From the NCBI GenBank assembly GCA_903995115.1, contig LR877148.1, positions 64,501 through 128,500 of the forward strand: 64,000 bases of DNA, in the 5' to 3' direction. Below, one piece after another: positions 37,278-46,558 of this stretch. The stretch is from Angomonas deanei (lineage: Eukaryota; Euglenozoa; Kinetoplastea; Trypanosomatida; Trypanosomatidae). The notes under the pieces were generated by a model that saw only the letters and a list, made by a program, of their open reading frames with translations, did not search any database and was not told the origin of the DNA. The stretch's first letter is position 1. Each line of letters starts with the position of its first letter. The translations under genes were made by a program, and so were the position numbers.

Positions 37278-39989
37278 CTACATGGACGCCAAGTCTTCCT
37301 TTGACGTGCTTCGAATCACAATGGCATCGTCTTGTTTTCTATATTCGACGTACTGATCCAGTTCCATCCGCTGGGGCCGGTCGATCAAAAGATAAAAGTC
37401 AGCGCTGTTGATTTCCTTCGCCGCACTAGCCAGGACATCGCCCCTTCCCAGACTTTGGATCTTGTGGGTTTTCTTATCCTTCACGGAGACCATCCACTTC
37501 TTTGTCACCGTGGCGGCAACCTCCGCTGGGATCGCTAACCGCTTACTCACTCGTCCGATAATATCTTCCCCCTTTTCCGTCAGGTCCTTCGACAAGACAA
37601 TCGAGATGGGCAGTCCAAAGTACTGCTCCCCCGACCGTCGGTTGCAGTAGAGCACATCGACCGCCTTGTGGGAGGCAGGGGCCTCACGACAAATGTCAAT
37701 CACCCACGACTCAAACAGATTGTGCACCGCAAGGTTAATCTTCTCCTTGGGGTCTGTGCAGATGCGGACTATTTCGCCTCGTTGCACAAACAGAATTCTA
37801 AACACATTCGCCGGGGTCTCCCGATTGTCATTATACAGTTTCCTAAGGTTGGGCGACAAGCTCTTGCCCACTTGAGCGTAGGCCCAGTCAATGATCTGCT
37901 TGAAGGTCATGACGGTTGCATTCTTCGTGCAAAAGATCAACGGTTGCACTTCCCACCCAATATTGAACAACAGGCGCACGCCGCTCTCTACCTCTGGTAG
38001 GGGCATTTGTAAAAATCGGAAAAACACGGTACGCCCATGGGCGCACAGGTAGTCTAGCGTCGCCTCCTGCTTGTAGTGCGTGCCCACGTAGGGCCAGGTG
38101 GGATCCTTCTTTGGGGTCTCCCCACTCTCGTCTTGACTGGAGTAGAACAGAATGTACTCCCTGGAAGGGGGGAGTTCCAGTTTGGTGTTCTGCTTCAGGT
38201 AGCCATAGATTTTGGCTTGCAGCTCCGTGTAGGTGATGGAACCCTCATTGAGTAGTTTGTACTTGACACTCTTCACCGGCTGGTTAAGTTCGTTGAGGTA
38301 GTAGAAGACCGCCTCCTCGTACTGTCGGCTGCGGTACAACTTCTCCACCGAGACGGCGTTGAAACCAGGTGGACTAATAATAATATTGCAGCCGTTCAAC
38401 TCTTGCAGGGTAAACCCATTGGTCACGGGTACAATAGCGGCACGGTCACTGAGGGCGTTACAAATATAAACCGTGTATCCGTTGGGCACGGTAAAGTCTT
38501 TTATGGAACGAATAAACTTGGGACGTCCGAGGGCCATGGCGTCAATTTGGCGGACGACCAGAAAAAACGGATTGGCGTCATCACTGCGCGTGCTGCTGCT
38601 CTGTGTGGCGGTTCGCTCGGGGTTCACATCAATCAGATGCAGCTCGTGGTAAAATGAAAAGTAGTAGATTGGATACCGTTCACTGCGGTTCGATGGCAAC
38701 ACCCGCACTGCGGCTTTGTTGACGTTCAGATCCCGTGCGACCAACTCGGTAAACTGCTCCACCGACAGGGAGCGCGACGCACGGATGGAGCGGGTGTATT
38801 TCTGCAGCGCGTGGGGCACCAAGTCCAGACAGTCCACCAAGTGCTCGTCACAGACGAGGTAACTATACTTGGTGGTGTCTCGCTCCTCGTTTTGCTTCTC
38901 CTCGACCTCCTTCGCGAGTTTGATGATATTCTTGTCAGGCGGGGTTTCGTGGAGAATCTCCTTGGCGCAGTTCACGTTCACAAACACCAGCATGGAGGCA
39001 CGCTCATTTTCAAAGAGACGATACTTGGACTGCGCCGATTGGCCACCGAAAGCGGACTTCTTCACCTTCTCCTCGTCGGCCACGTCGACCAAGTCATCTT
39101 CGAAAAGCACCCACTCGTCGCCGAGACGGACGTAAATGTAGTAGTGCCCCAGGGTGGCGGTTCCCGCATGCGTGAGTATACTTCGCAGCTCATACTCCGC
39201 CCCGATATCACCTCGCCTGTAGATGAGGCTCTTTTCCGTCTTCTTCAGCAGTTCCAGACTTTCCTTGTCGAGTTTAAAAGTCTTCTTGTCAATCATATAC
39301 TCACTGAGGTCGAGTTTCTCGTCGAAGCTCCAGTGATTGCTGAGCGTCACCAGCTCGTAGGTCTCCATGTCAAAGGCGACGCGATTTGGGTGAATGAGAA
39401 GGACAGGGGGTAAATCGACAAAGTGCTGCGTGCGCTGAATGTTGTGCTTGCTCGGCGGCTTACCGGGCTCCACCTCGATCGACACCCCTTCAATCTGTTC
39501 CGGCTGAGAAAACGCATCAAACGACTCGCGGATGTTGTTTTTGTTCTTCACCACCACCTCCACATCGTAAAACTGCTCCAGTCGGTCGGAGACGTACTTG
39601 ACCCCATCCGTCGCGGTGGAGCGGTAGACGATTAGTCCACCAAACATATCTCGAATAAAGTGTTCGTGTGGTGTGCCCTTGAGATAGGTCTCTAGCGTGT
39701 CAAACAGCTGTTGGGCCATCTCATGCACGTCGTGCTGCACCACCGCATCGCCCTCTCCCCACCCGAACGCGCGGGTGAGTTCCACGGTGGTAATATTCGG
39801 AATGCCAGCTTCCAACTGGGCGAACAGTCGCTTGAGGGCGTGGGGGATCACGTCCTTTGGGCTGGTTTCCAGCCCAAGCACAAAGTAGCGAAACTTGGGT
39901 AAGTGAAACAGGGCCTGAATCCATGTGTTGAGATAGCAGGTGCACCCTTGGTTGATAAGACCGACGTAGCGGTCCACGTTAGAGGTCAT
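37278..39989 (-). CDS. USP7-like ubiquitin carboxyl-terminal hydrolase lacking a MATH domain
   Basis: This is a 903-residue protein. The USP catalytic domain starts at once: VGLINQGCTCYLN at residues 9-21 is the Cys box with catalytic Cys18. QHDVHEM near 84-90 is the second USP box, and HAGTATLGHYYIYVR near 284 holds the catalytic His. After the catalytic domain come about 560 residues matching the multiple ubiquitin-like (HUBL) folds of USP7/Ubp15, including the SVEQFTELVARDLNV and FRFLQMPLPE stretches. The N-terminal TRAF/MATH substrate-binding domain of USP7 is absent; the protein begins only eight residues before the Cys box. The first zinc-ribbon cysteine pair is not obvious. It removes ubiquitin from substrates; the targets are unknown. 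A CAAG acceptor lies just upstream of the ATG. Confidence 0.88.
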   Translation of the reverse strand: MTSNVDRYVGLINQGCTCYLNTWIQALFHLPKFRYFVLGLETSPKDVIPHALKRLFAQLEAGIPNITTVELTRAFGWGEGDAVVQHDVHEMAQQLFDTLETYLKGTPHEHFIRDMFGGLIVYRSTATDGVKYVSDRLEQFYDVEVVVKNKNNIRESFDAFSQPEQIEGVSIEVEPGKPPSKHNIQRTQHFVDLPPVLLIHPNRVAFDMETYELVTLSNHWSFDEKLDLSEYMIDKKTFKLDKESLELLKKTEKSLIYRRGDIGAEYELRSILTHAGTATLGHYYIYVRLGDEWVLFEDDLVDVADEEKVKKSAFGGQSAQSKYRLFENERASMLVFVNVNCAKEILHETPPDKNIIKLAKEVEEKQNEERDTTKYSYLVCDEHLVDCLDLVPHALQKYTRSIRASRSLSVEQFTELVARDLNVNKAAVRVLPSNRSERYPIYYFSFYHELHLIDVNPERTATQSSSTRSDDANPFFLVVRQIDAMALGRPKFIRSIKDFTVPNGYTVYICNALSDRAAIVPVTNGFTLQELNGCNIIISPPGFNAVSVEKLYRSRQYEEAVFYYLNELNQPVKSVKYKLLNEGSITYTELQAKIYGYLKQNTKLELPPSREYILFYSSQDESGETPKKDPTWPYVGTHYKQEATLDYLCAHGRTVFFRFLQMPLPEVESGVRLLFNIGWEVQPLIFCTKNATVMTFKQIIDWAYAQVGKSLSPNLRKLYNDNRETPANVFRILFVQRGEIVRICTDPKEKINLAVHNLFESWVIDICREAPASHKAVDVLYCNRRSGEQYFGLPISIVLSKDLTEKGEDIIGRVSKRLAIPAEVAATVTKKWMVSVKDKKTHKIQSLGRGDVLASAAKEINSADFYLLIDRPQRMELDQYVEYRKQDDAIVIRSTSKEDLASM

Positions 39990-40219
39990 GGATACTTGAA
40001 TTAAAGAGAGAGTTTTGTGACAGTAAAAATGAGTATTTTCGGGAAACTAACAAGAAAAAAACGACTAGGATTTTAAAAATGAACCCTAACAGTAAATGAA
40101 GTAAAGGGAAAAGAAGAAGATAGTATCAACTCTGGTGGTGCCCTTCTTTGTGATCATTCACATGCATACAAAAGTTTTTTTTTTTTTCGTTTTTGCTTTT
40201 ACATCCGCGTAGAATAAAT

Positions 40220-42214
40220 TTACAACTTTTTTAGCTGAAAGGGTCTGCTGAGCGCGTAGTCTGCATTGCCCTTCGCCGTTTTTCTTGTCGTGGGAGGTAA
40301 CGTTGTCGTGCCGCACGGTGTCCTGGCCGAGTTACTGCCCGACGTTTCTCCTTTCCGCTCCTGGCGAGAGAGTTCTTCAATAAACCGCACTTGGTTCCGC
40401 TTGGTCACAGGGTCACTGGTGTAGGTGCGGATGTAGTCGGGTCCGTCAAAGTGGAGATGAGACGCTTTGGTTGTATTAACATAGTTATTGCACTTGAGCA
40501 ATGCATCCTTTTCTGCGGCGGAGAGGAAGGGATTGGCCGGGAGTGGTTCTACGTTCGGGGATGTTTCCAGTTTGTCCACATCGACCGAAGGATTCGTGTA
40601 CAACTCGCTGCGGGCGGTGGTGGGAATGGACGTTGTCAGTCGCTCCAGGGAGGACTTGTCTGTGGGGGCGTCACCCTTTTCCTGGAGAAGGGTCTCCGTC
40701 ACTAGTGTGGCAATCAGCTCCGTATTCTCACTGCGCCCTAACAATTCCAATCGCTGCAGGTACCTGGCAATCTCCACCGGGCCCTCCAAACTACGCGTGG
40801 CGGCGACCCCGTCGAGAATATTCCGCAACAGTATCTTCTTGTCCTCCAACTGCTTGTGTAGGGCCCTAAATTGTTTGTGCATCTCCGTGTTCTCCGCCAT
40901 GCCATTCTCCCATAATTGGTTAATGGACTGCAAGTTGAACTCCACCGAGGAGAGCGTCGGGTCCGTGGCGGCCAAGTTGCCCAACTTCTTGTTCTTGGAC
41001 TGCTGCGTTCGGGTTTGATAAATGTTATTGATGGGGGCCCTAAATATCATCACGTGTGCTGGGGAAGCGACCGCGCGGTTCGCCACTTCTACCGCCTCCT
41101 CAATATCATCGGACACACCGGAGGTGAGGTGGTCACTCTGGGTGGGATCGAAATAGGGGTCCACCGCCTTCTTGAAGACTTCCCCCACGCGCAGTGTGAA
41201 GTAGTGAAGTGGATAGCGGGTGAGGATCGCCCCCAACAGTTTACTAGAGTTGGACATGATGAGTTCGTCCCGCTCGTCAAAGTCAATAATTTTCTTCGCC
41301 AGTGTCTTGTTGGCGGCGTGGATCATGCCCAAACAGCGGTTGGCCCCAACGTGCGACAGGATGGGAAACACGAGACAGCTCTTGATGGAATTCAACCCGG
41401 TCGTCTGTAACTCCTCCTCCATCTGGTCCAGATCGCGTTGCGACAGTAAGTTGTACTGTGCCGTGGTTCCGTTGACGGCGAAACACGACTCACAGACAGC
41501 CTTGTGTAGCTCCTTGGCAATCATAATCTCCGTATAGGTGGCCCTCATGGGATCTGCCTCGGTGGAGCGTAAGGGATAACTAGAGCAGCAGTGTAGACTT
41601 TTGTTTTCGTCAAACAAGTAGATGCGTACGACTCCACAGGATAAAAGACACGCGAGGGACTCCGTAAACAGACTGACCGTTTCCGAGAAGCATTGCTTTA
41701 GCACCGTCAGCTTCGGTTTTGCAGTGGGCTTGATACTTTTTTGGTAATCCCGTTCGCTGTGAATCATAGCTGCAGCGGTCGGGTTCCAGCCCTCATTGTC
41801 TCTCTGCTCGGTATCGCCGGAGTGCCCTTGCAGGAGTGCCTCCGAGTGCGTCGACTGGTTCGCAGAAGCGTGGTTGTCGCTGAGCATTTCGCGAAAGGCG
41901 GACGTGTACCCTTCCTCAATGTAGGACAGCGACTCCTTCAGCTCAGCATTGACGGCGCCACGAATGTTGTCGATGAGCTCCTGTACCTCCTTGTTGTGGT
42001 TATACTGCGCCACGTATTCATTGAGTTGATCGAATAGCGCCGCTGTGTCGTCTGAGATTAACTCGATGGACACTGGCCTACTGTTTTTCGTACTAGTTTG
42101 TTTTTGATAAAAATCAGCCGTTTCTCGCGCCGTGGTCTCTAGTTGGTTTTGCTTTTGCTTATTGAATTTGTTCTCCAGGCGCGCCCGCAGCGCATCGCTG
42201 CTGTTTGCCGTCAT
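40220..42214 (-). CDS. GAF-domain protein, probably flagellar or cytoskeletal
   Basis: This 664-residue protein has a helical N-terminus of about 150 residues. A GAF-like domain covers about 180-345: LSCGVVRIYLFDENKSLHCC, then SCLVFPILSHVGANRCLGMI, then a closing FDERDELIMSNSSKLLGAIL helix. The region around 430-470 is coiled coil. The C-terminal 150 residues are Ser/Thr/Pro-rich and probably disordered. GAF domains bind small ligands or mediate dimerisation; the usual cyclic-nucleotide NKxFDE signature is only partly recalled here (KIIDFDERD). No catalytic domain is fused to it. Related GAF plus coiled-coil proteins occur in flagella, but the localisation here is a guess. Confidence 0.75.
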   Translation of the reverse strand: MTANSSDALRARLENKFNKQKQNQLETTARETADFYQKQTSTKNSRPVSIELISDDTAALFDQLNEYVAQYNHNKEVQELIDNIRGAVNAELKESLSYIEEGYTSAFREMLSDNHASANQSTHSEALLQGHSGDTEQRDNEGWNPTAAAMIHSERDYQKSIKPTAKPKLTVLKQCFSETVSLFTESLACLLSCGVVRIYLFDENKSLHCCSSYPLRSTEADPMRATYTEIMIAKELHKAVCESCFAVNGTTAQYNLLSQRDLDQMEEELQTTGLNSIKSCLVFPILSHVGANRCLGMIHAANKTLAKKIIDFDERDELIMSNSSKLLGAILTRYPLHYFTLRVGEVFKKAVDPYFDPTQSDHLTSGVSDDIEEAVEVANRAVASPAHVMIFRAPINNIYQTRTQQSKNKKLGNLAATDPTLSSVEFNLQSINQLWENGMAENTEMHKQFRALHKQLEDKKILLRNILDGVAATRSLEGPVEIARYLQRLELLGRSENTELIATLVTETLLQEKGDAPTDKSSLERLTTSIPTTARSELYTNPSVDVDKLETSPNVEPLPANPFLSAAEKDALLKCNNYVNTTKASHLHFDGPDYIRTYTSDPVTKRNQVRFIEELSRQERKGETSGSNSARTPCGTTTLPPTTRKTAKGNADYALSRPFQLKKL

Positions 42215-42353
42215 CTATTGCTGAAAGACGTCAAGCAAGGAAAAAGAGGGAGAGAAAGTGAAAGATTGCGGTACCAAAAATAATCGAGAAGAGGCACAAC
42301 TTACACTATCATAAGAAATCTAGTGACCGTGTGCAGTTTGTTACCTGTGACTA

Positions 42354-43580
42354 CTATCTGGAAACGACCGGACTGAGTTTGGAGAGCACGATGGAATGCT
42401 TTTGGTGGTGTTCGGAGAGGCAGCGCACCACATAACGGGCGTCCTGAAAGGTAAACTGTCCTAACAGCTCCTCCGCCCGCTCCACAATCGGCGGCAAAAC
42501 GCGGCGAACTTCTTTGGCGCACTGCACCCCGATTTTATTGGTAGCCCGCTTGTCGTTGAGCAGCGCAATGTACTTGCACGCCATTCCCAGTTGCCTGCCG
42601 TCCATCACGCGGGCCACCTCCGCGCACCTTGACAACACCGCGCTGGCGTATTCGGGGTGGCAACCGTCCAAATAAGCAACCACCTCCAACCCAAACACCA
42701 CATCCTTTGCGTTGTACGTTGTCAGAACGTCTTTCGCGCCTTTACGCGACACTAGGGAAACGGCCTCCACCGTCTTTACGCCTTTCATTCGGAGGAGAGA
42801 GGACAGGACGGAAAGGTTTTCTCTCGCGGTGAGAGGCACCGACGGGAGCAGAAAAAGAAGGTTGTGCACGGGGACTAGCGGGAGTTTCCCTCTCTTCATG
42901 GAGAGCGAGATGTCCCGTAGTAGGGACACTAGCGTGTCGCTGCTCAATGACGCACAGTACTCCTTTGAGGTAATCTCCGCCACCATCCCTCGGAGCGTTT
43001 TGGTGTCGTCGAGAAATAGTGTTACAGCGCAGTGGAACAGGGCGTGTAGAGTAGCTTTATCCTCCTCGCCCTGAACGGCTATCATGAGACACATATTCAG
43101 TGCGTCTACTACATTGTCTGAAAACAACCCTTTTTCTCCCTTTTTGCATTCCTTGTCCACGTTCATAAAGTGGACTATTTTTGCGAAACTCATCAAAACG
43201 TAAATGCACACGGCCTGCAGCTCTTCTTCATGGGAGGTCTCGACCGTTAGCCATTCGACAAAAGATGCTTCAAACACCCGTAACAGTCCAAGTAATCGCT
43301 TTTGAATAACACCAACGGAATCACCCGAGTCTGCAATCCTGTTCAGCAGTCTCACGTGGTGGATCAAGTCACTTTGGTGCTTCAACTCGGATGCCGTTTT
43401 TACGGGAATAGTACTAGAAGGGGGATCGGGTTGGGGAACGCTATTGTGTTCAATGTTGACGCCGGAGGACACCAGCCGACGCGGTAACAACAGTGGTACT
43501 ACAGGACCACATCTACTCCCCCACTTTCGTTGAAGCGCTAGCGCCCCAGGGAGTCCTCTCGCATTGAACAACCTTTTCAT
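42354..43580 (-). CDS. Mitochondrial helical-repeat protein of unknown function
   Basis: I choose the ATG at 43580 (408 residues, MKRLFNARGLPGALALQRKW). A T18 tract followed by TACTAG sits between it and the longer in-frame ATG at 43673. The first 40 residues are Arg-rich, Leu-rich and free of acids, a classic mitochondrial presequence. The remainder is entirely helical with repeating V-L/S-x-L-L patterns, like the FASTK/RAP-type or pentatricopeptide-related repeat proteins that support mitochondrial RNA metabolism and ribosome assembly in kinetoplastids. No RAP domain or catalytic motif is recognisable. A role in mitochondrial RNA processing is inference. Confidence 0.7.
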   Translation of the reverse strand: MKRLFNARGLPGALALQRKWGSRCGPVVPLLLPRRLVSSGVNIEHNSVPQPDPPSSTIPVKTASELKHQSDLIHHVRLLNRIADSGDSVGVIQKRLLGLLRVFEASFVEWLTVETSHEEELQAVCIYVLMSFAKIVHFMNVDKECKKGEKGLFSDNVVDALNMCLMIAVQGEEDKATLHALFHCAVTLFLDDTKTLRGMVAEITSKEYCASLSSDTLVSLLRDISLSMKRGKLPLVPVHNLLFLLPSVPLTARENLSVLSSLLRMKGVKTVEAVSLVSRKGAKDVLTTYNAKDVVFGLEVVAYLDGCHPEYASAVLSRCAEVARVMDGRQLGMACKYIALLNDKRATNKIGVQCAKEVRRVLPPIVERAEELLGQFTFQDARYVVRCLSEHHQKHSIVLSKLSPVVSR

Positions 43581-43635
43581 GTTTACACAAACAACAAGAG
43601 ACTGTACTAGTAAAAAAAAAAAAAAAAAAGGAGAA
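43581..43635 (-). promoter_or_regulatory. Polypyrimidine tract and trans-splice acceptor
   Basis: The coding strand has T18 followed by ACTAG, then ACAG, and 20-odd bases of leader before the ATG at 43580. This supports that ATG over the in-frame one at 43673, which lies upstream of the tract. Confidence 0.6.
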
Positions 43636-43848
43636 GGGGAAGAGGTCGACATGGCTAAATACAGTATTCGCAAAAGAATGGGTGAGCAAGGGATTTTTAA
43701 CCTCTACCGAAACCACAAACAAAAACCAAGAGACATTGGTTTATACTAAATTCCCAAAAACGCTTAACCTACATTTACTACGTGACTTGTTTTTTTCTTA
43801 GTTACAAAAAAAACAAAAACAAAAAGAAGAAAGAGTGTGTAAGCTAAC

Positions 43849-44160
43849 TTAAATGCTCTTGTAAAATACCAGTTCATAGAATTGGTAAATGAAGGCGACT
43901 TCCACACCCCAGAGGAAGAGGTTCCAGCTCGTCAGGTTTTCAATAATCGGGGGACTGTTCTTGTAGGGATCCTCGGGGTCGTAGTCACGGAACTCCTCGG
44001 GCCACTCGGCGTAGTTCACCTTCACCTTGCTGCGCTCCTCAGCAGTGAGCTGGGGGCGACGGTCGGGGTTCTTGAACACAAACATGTTGTAGTTACGAGC
44101 ACTAGTAGCCAAAGGGAGCGCTACGAGGCTAGCACTCTTGCAAGTTGCGCGGCGGAGCAT
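43849..44160 (-). CDS. Small mitochondrial membrane protein, possibly a complex I NDUFB8-like subunit
   Basis: This 103-residue protein has a presequence-like start MLRRATCKSASLVALPLATS. A polar middle follows (QLTAEERSKVKVNYAEWPEE, then FRDYDPEDPYKNSPP), and one C-terminal transmembrane helix covers about 78-98 (WNLFLWGVEVAFIYQFYELV). The TAEER ... YAEWPEEFRDYDPED wording recalls the TPEERAAAAKKYN ... EDYEPYPDDG region of NDUFB8/ASHI, a complex I accessory subunit, with the membrane helix following as in that protein. Kinetoplastid respiratory subunits are too diverged to be sure; a cytochrome oxidase or ATP synthase subunit remains possible. The splice acceptor AG is one base from the ATG. 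Confidence 0.7.
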   Translation of the reverse strand: MLRRATCKSASLVALPLATSARNYNMFVFKNPDRRPQLTAEERSKVKVNYAEWPEEFRDYDPEDPYKNSPPIIENLTSWNLFLWGVEVAFIYQFYELVFYKSI

Positions 44161-44182
44161 TCTTGAAAAAAATAAGGAACTT
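44161..44182 (-). promoter_or_regulatory. Trans-splice acceptor one base from the start codon
   Basis: The coding strand reads a TTCCTTATTTTTTTC pyrimidine tract, then AAG, one A, and the ATG at 44160. No other AG lies between tract and start, so the encoded leader would be about one base long. Confidence 0.5.
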
Positions 44183-44359
44183 CACAAACAAAACAATAAT
44201 TGGAAGAGATTGGGGGGAATGTTACATTAGGCATGATTCTCGGATCTATTCAAAAAGGGTGAGGAAACACCGCATGAGGGAAGAATAAACAAAATAAAGT
44301 CTCCATTTCGGATAATATACAGATGAACACAAAAAGAAACACGAACGCATAACGCTCTC

Positions 44360-45631
44360 TTAGGCAGGCGTACACCTTGCACGCTCCCAACTCCCTGGTG
44401 CCTCCACTTTGATCGGAACGAGAAGAATCAGCGGCTCTTCCCCTTTCGTGCCCTTCAACGTGTACTCAAATGCCATCTCTAGTTGGTATACCACCGCCCC
44501 CACATCACACAGTGTGGTAGGACGGAGGGAATGGGGGACGCCAATTTGTAGCGACGTACAGTCGGTGTCGGACATGCGGAGTTGCTTGGTTGCTAGCGTT
44601 TCGCAAGATACAATGCGAAGCCAGTGCATCCCCACCACCTGCCGCAACTTTTCCATCGCGCTATATTCCTCTGGTACACACTCCAATCTTTGTAGTTTTA
44701 CCGTCACACCCTCTAGTGTGGCATCGGAAGGCAGGGAAAGCGAAGGAGGAAGAATTAAACCCACGATATTCTCACCGGGTGTCACGACGGTGCTCTCCAC
44801 GACGACGGTGCACACCGGTTGGTCGGCGGCACGAAGGAGATACTCCATTCCCCTCTTGGTGGACGCGTTTTGATTTTGAACCTTTAAAAAATTCCGTTTC
44901 CAGAGTGTGTCCGGGGTGAACAGCTGGGTATCCTGCGGGGATACGGTGTCCTCCAGTGGTGGTGCGATGGACGCGGTAGGGGCGGTGGGGAGAGGTAAGA
45001 CCTGTATCGAGTCACGGGGGATCTCGCTGTTGCCCTTTCCAAGGCAGGAAGAGAGACAAAACGGGACGTCCGAGGTGAACGGGTGCACAATGGTAATTGG
45101 CACTGCTATATGACACGACTGATTGACCCCTTTTCCGCATTTACTCCAAATATACGAGCAGCGCAGCGTCGTGTGTAAATCACAAAAGCTGGTCGAGAGG
45201 GTGGGCACTATGTTTTTAGGAAGCGTGAAGGTGACCAAGTAGGCACAAGTCTGCTTGGCTTTTAGCAGCGTATCGGAAGCGATCGGGCACTCCTCTGTCT
45301 TGCACAGCACATACTCTATTCTATCTTTATTTTTCTTTCCTCCGTTACCCATGTTAAGGTTGCCCCACTTGACGTGCGATTTACTAACGCTTGCTAGCGT
45401 CTCTACGGAAAACTCCAAATTTTTCAAGACTACTCGAGGCTCCTCGTTATACTCATCTGCGGTGTAAAAGTAATTGTGCAGAGGCGGTTGGGGCAGTGGC
45501 ATCAACCCATTCTTGGAATCGTAGTACCGTTCTAAACAGCAATCCGCGTACACGGTGGCCTTGACGACGTCACCAGGGGAGTACCACACCTGATGAAGGG
45601 ACACCGCGACATTCACCGAGTAGATGGACAT
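44360..45631 (-). CDS. Arrestin-fold trafficking protein, possibly Rgp1-like
   Basis: This 423-residue protein begins MSIYSVNVAVSLHQVWYSPGDVVKATVYAD, matching the first strands of an arrestin-like beta sandwich with the x-Y-x-PGD-x-V pattern. A second run CAYLVTFTLPKNIVPTLSTS, then RCSYIWSKCGKG and PITIVHP, fits the end of the first arrestin sandwich. The second half, with VVVESTVVTPGENIVGLILP and VTVKLQRLECVPE, is a second sandwich. This double-arrestin arrangement and the 'P..I.PT......RCSY' wording suggest Rgp1, a partner of Ric1 in the Golgi Rab6 exchange factor. A retromer- or arrestin-related adaptor is the alternative. The TTTTTTTTTTTTTAG acceptor directly upstream fixes the start. Confidence 0.68.
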   Translation of the reverse strand: MSIYSVNVAVSLHQVWYSPGDVVKATVYADCCLERYYDSKNGLMPLPQPPLHNYFYTADEYNEEPRVVLKNLEFSVETLASVSKSHVKWGNLNMGNGGKKNKDRIEYVLCKTEECPIASDTLLKAKQTCAYLVTFTLPKNIVPTLSTSFCDLHTTLRCSYIWSKCGKGVNQSCHIAVPITIVHPFTSDVPFCLSSCLGKGNSEIPRDSIQVLPLPTAPTASIAPPLEDTVSPQDTQLFTPDTLWKRNFLKVQNQNASTKRGMEYLLRAADQPVCTVVVESTVVTPGENIVGLILPPSLSLPSDATLEGVTVKLQRLECVPEEYSAMEKLRQVVGMHWLRIVSCETLATKQLRMSDTDCTSLQIGVPHSLRPTTLCDVGAVVYQLEMAFEYTLKGTKGEEPLILLVPIKVEAPGSWERARCTPA

Positions 45632-45655
45632 ACAATGCTAAAAAAAAAAAAAAGT
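45632..45655 (-). promoter_or_regulatory. Polypyrimidine tract and trans-splice acceptor
   Basis: The coding strand shows ACTTTTTTTTTTTTTTAG followed by CATTGT and the ATG at 45631, a near-ideal spliced-leader acceptor with a leader of six bases. Confidence 0.65.
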
Positions 45656-45923
45656 AAATAGAAGGAGAGGGAAATACGACGACGTCAGTCGTCACACAGA
45701 AAGAAACGACAACGGTACGACCACAGTGAACAAACACACACAAAAAAAGAGGAACTTTTAAAATTTAAAATGTATTTAATAATAATAAAAAAAGATTAAC
45801 AACCAGAAAAGATAAACAAAAAAAAAACGGAAATGCTTATATACTAAAGTGAAAAGGGCTATATAAAAAAAACTTTTATTTACAGTTGTTTTCCTATTTT
45901 TTCTTTGTTTTAATCTGGTGCAA

Positions 45924-46355
45924 TTACTCGGCGTTAAGCTCCTCAATAGCGGCCACTATCTTATCGTAGTTGTCCTTCAGCTCGTCGAGGGGCTTGACAA
46001 GAACTACGGAGGTGGCACGCTTGCACTGGGTGGAGGTTCCCAAATCTTGGCGGGAGGGAACCCAGACGTACGGAATCTTGGCCTCCTCCGCCATGACGGG
46101 GAAGTGCGAGACGACATCGTACGGGGAGGCATCCGCGCCGAGGATGAGGATACCCTTTTGACCCTTACGAATCGCCTTGGTGACATCCTTAATACCCTTC
46201 ACGGTGCCCTTCTTCTTGCTCGCCGTCACCGTCTTCTTGACGAGGGAGTACACCTTCTTGGTCATCTTGGGCTTGTTGGAGGTCAGGGGCCACGAGATGG
46301 GGCACCGGTAGAGCTCCCTGTCGTAGTCGTAGGTTTCCGTCTTTTCTTCGGCCAT
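45924..46355 (-). CDS. NHP2: NHP2, H/ACA snoRNP protein (L7Ae family)
   Basis: The ATG at 46355 gives 143 residues (MAEEKTETYDYDRELYRCPI). The longer in-frame ATG at 46466 lies upstream of a CTTCTAG acceptor and encodes non-conserved sequence. The L7Ae/NHP2 domain fills the protein. The family motif around GIKDVTKAIRKGQKGILILG is followed by ADASPYDVVSHFPVMAEEAK and IPYVWVPSR, and CKRATSVVLV closes the domain. NHP2 is a core protein of H/ACA particles that guide pseudouridylation of rRNA and of spliced-leader-associated RNAs. Its length is typical. Its codon use is more biased than its neighbours, consistent with high expression. Confidence 0.92.
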   Translation of the reverse strand: MAEEKTETYDYDRELYRCPISWPLTSNKPKMTKKVYSLVKKTVTASKKKGTVKGIKDVTKAIRKGQKGILILGADASPYDVVSHFPVMAEEAKIPYVWVPSRQDLGTSTQCKRATSVVLVKPLDELKDNYDKIVAAIEELNAE

Positions 46356-46542
46356 TGGGGTGCTAGAAGAATGGGTAAAGTTTAAGAAAGAGCCAGAGCT
46401 TTGCTTACTTGGGCGAAAAAAAAGGGCAAAGAGAACGTATGGAGTCAAAAAGGAAATACAATACACAGAGAAAGAGCGCCGAAAAAGGTAAGAGAAACCA
46501 TGCTGTCAATTACTTCAATTACAACACTGTGTGATTATCATC

Positions 46543-46557
46543 TCACACACACACACC
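46543..46557. repeat. CA dinucleotide microsatellite
   Basis: About seven CA units lie next to the stop codon of the RabGGTase beta gene. Similar AC, GA and AG runs occur in other gaps of the window, near 47652-47667, 48647-48661 and 56547-56561. Confidence 0.75.
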
Positions 46558-46558
46558 A

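Noticed and set aside
46356-46466. Longer NHP2 form starting at 46466.
   Set aside because: The extra 37 residues come from the T-rich splice region; a CTTCTAG acceptor lies just before the standard start at 46355.
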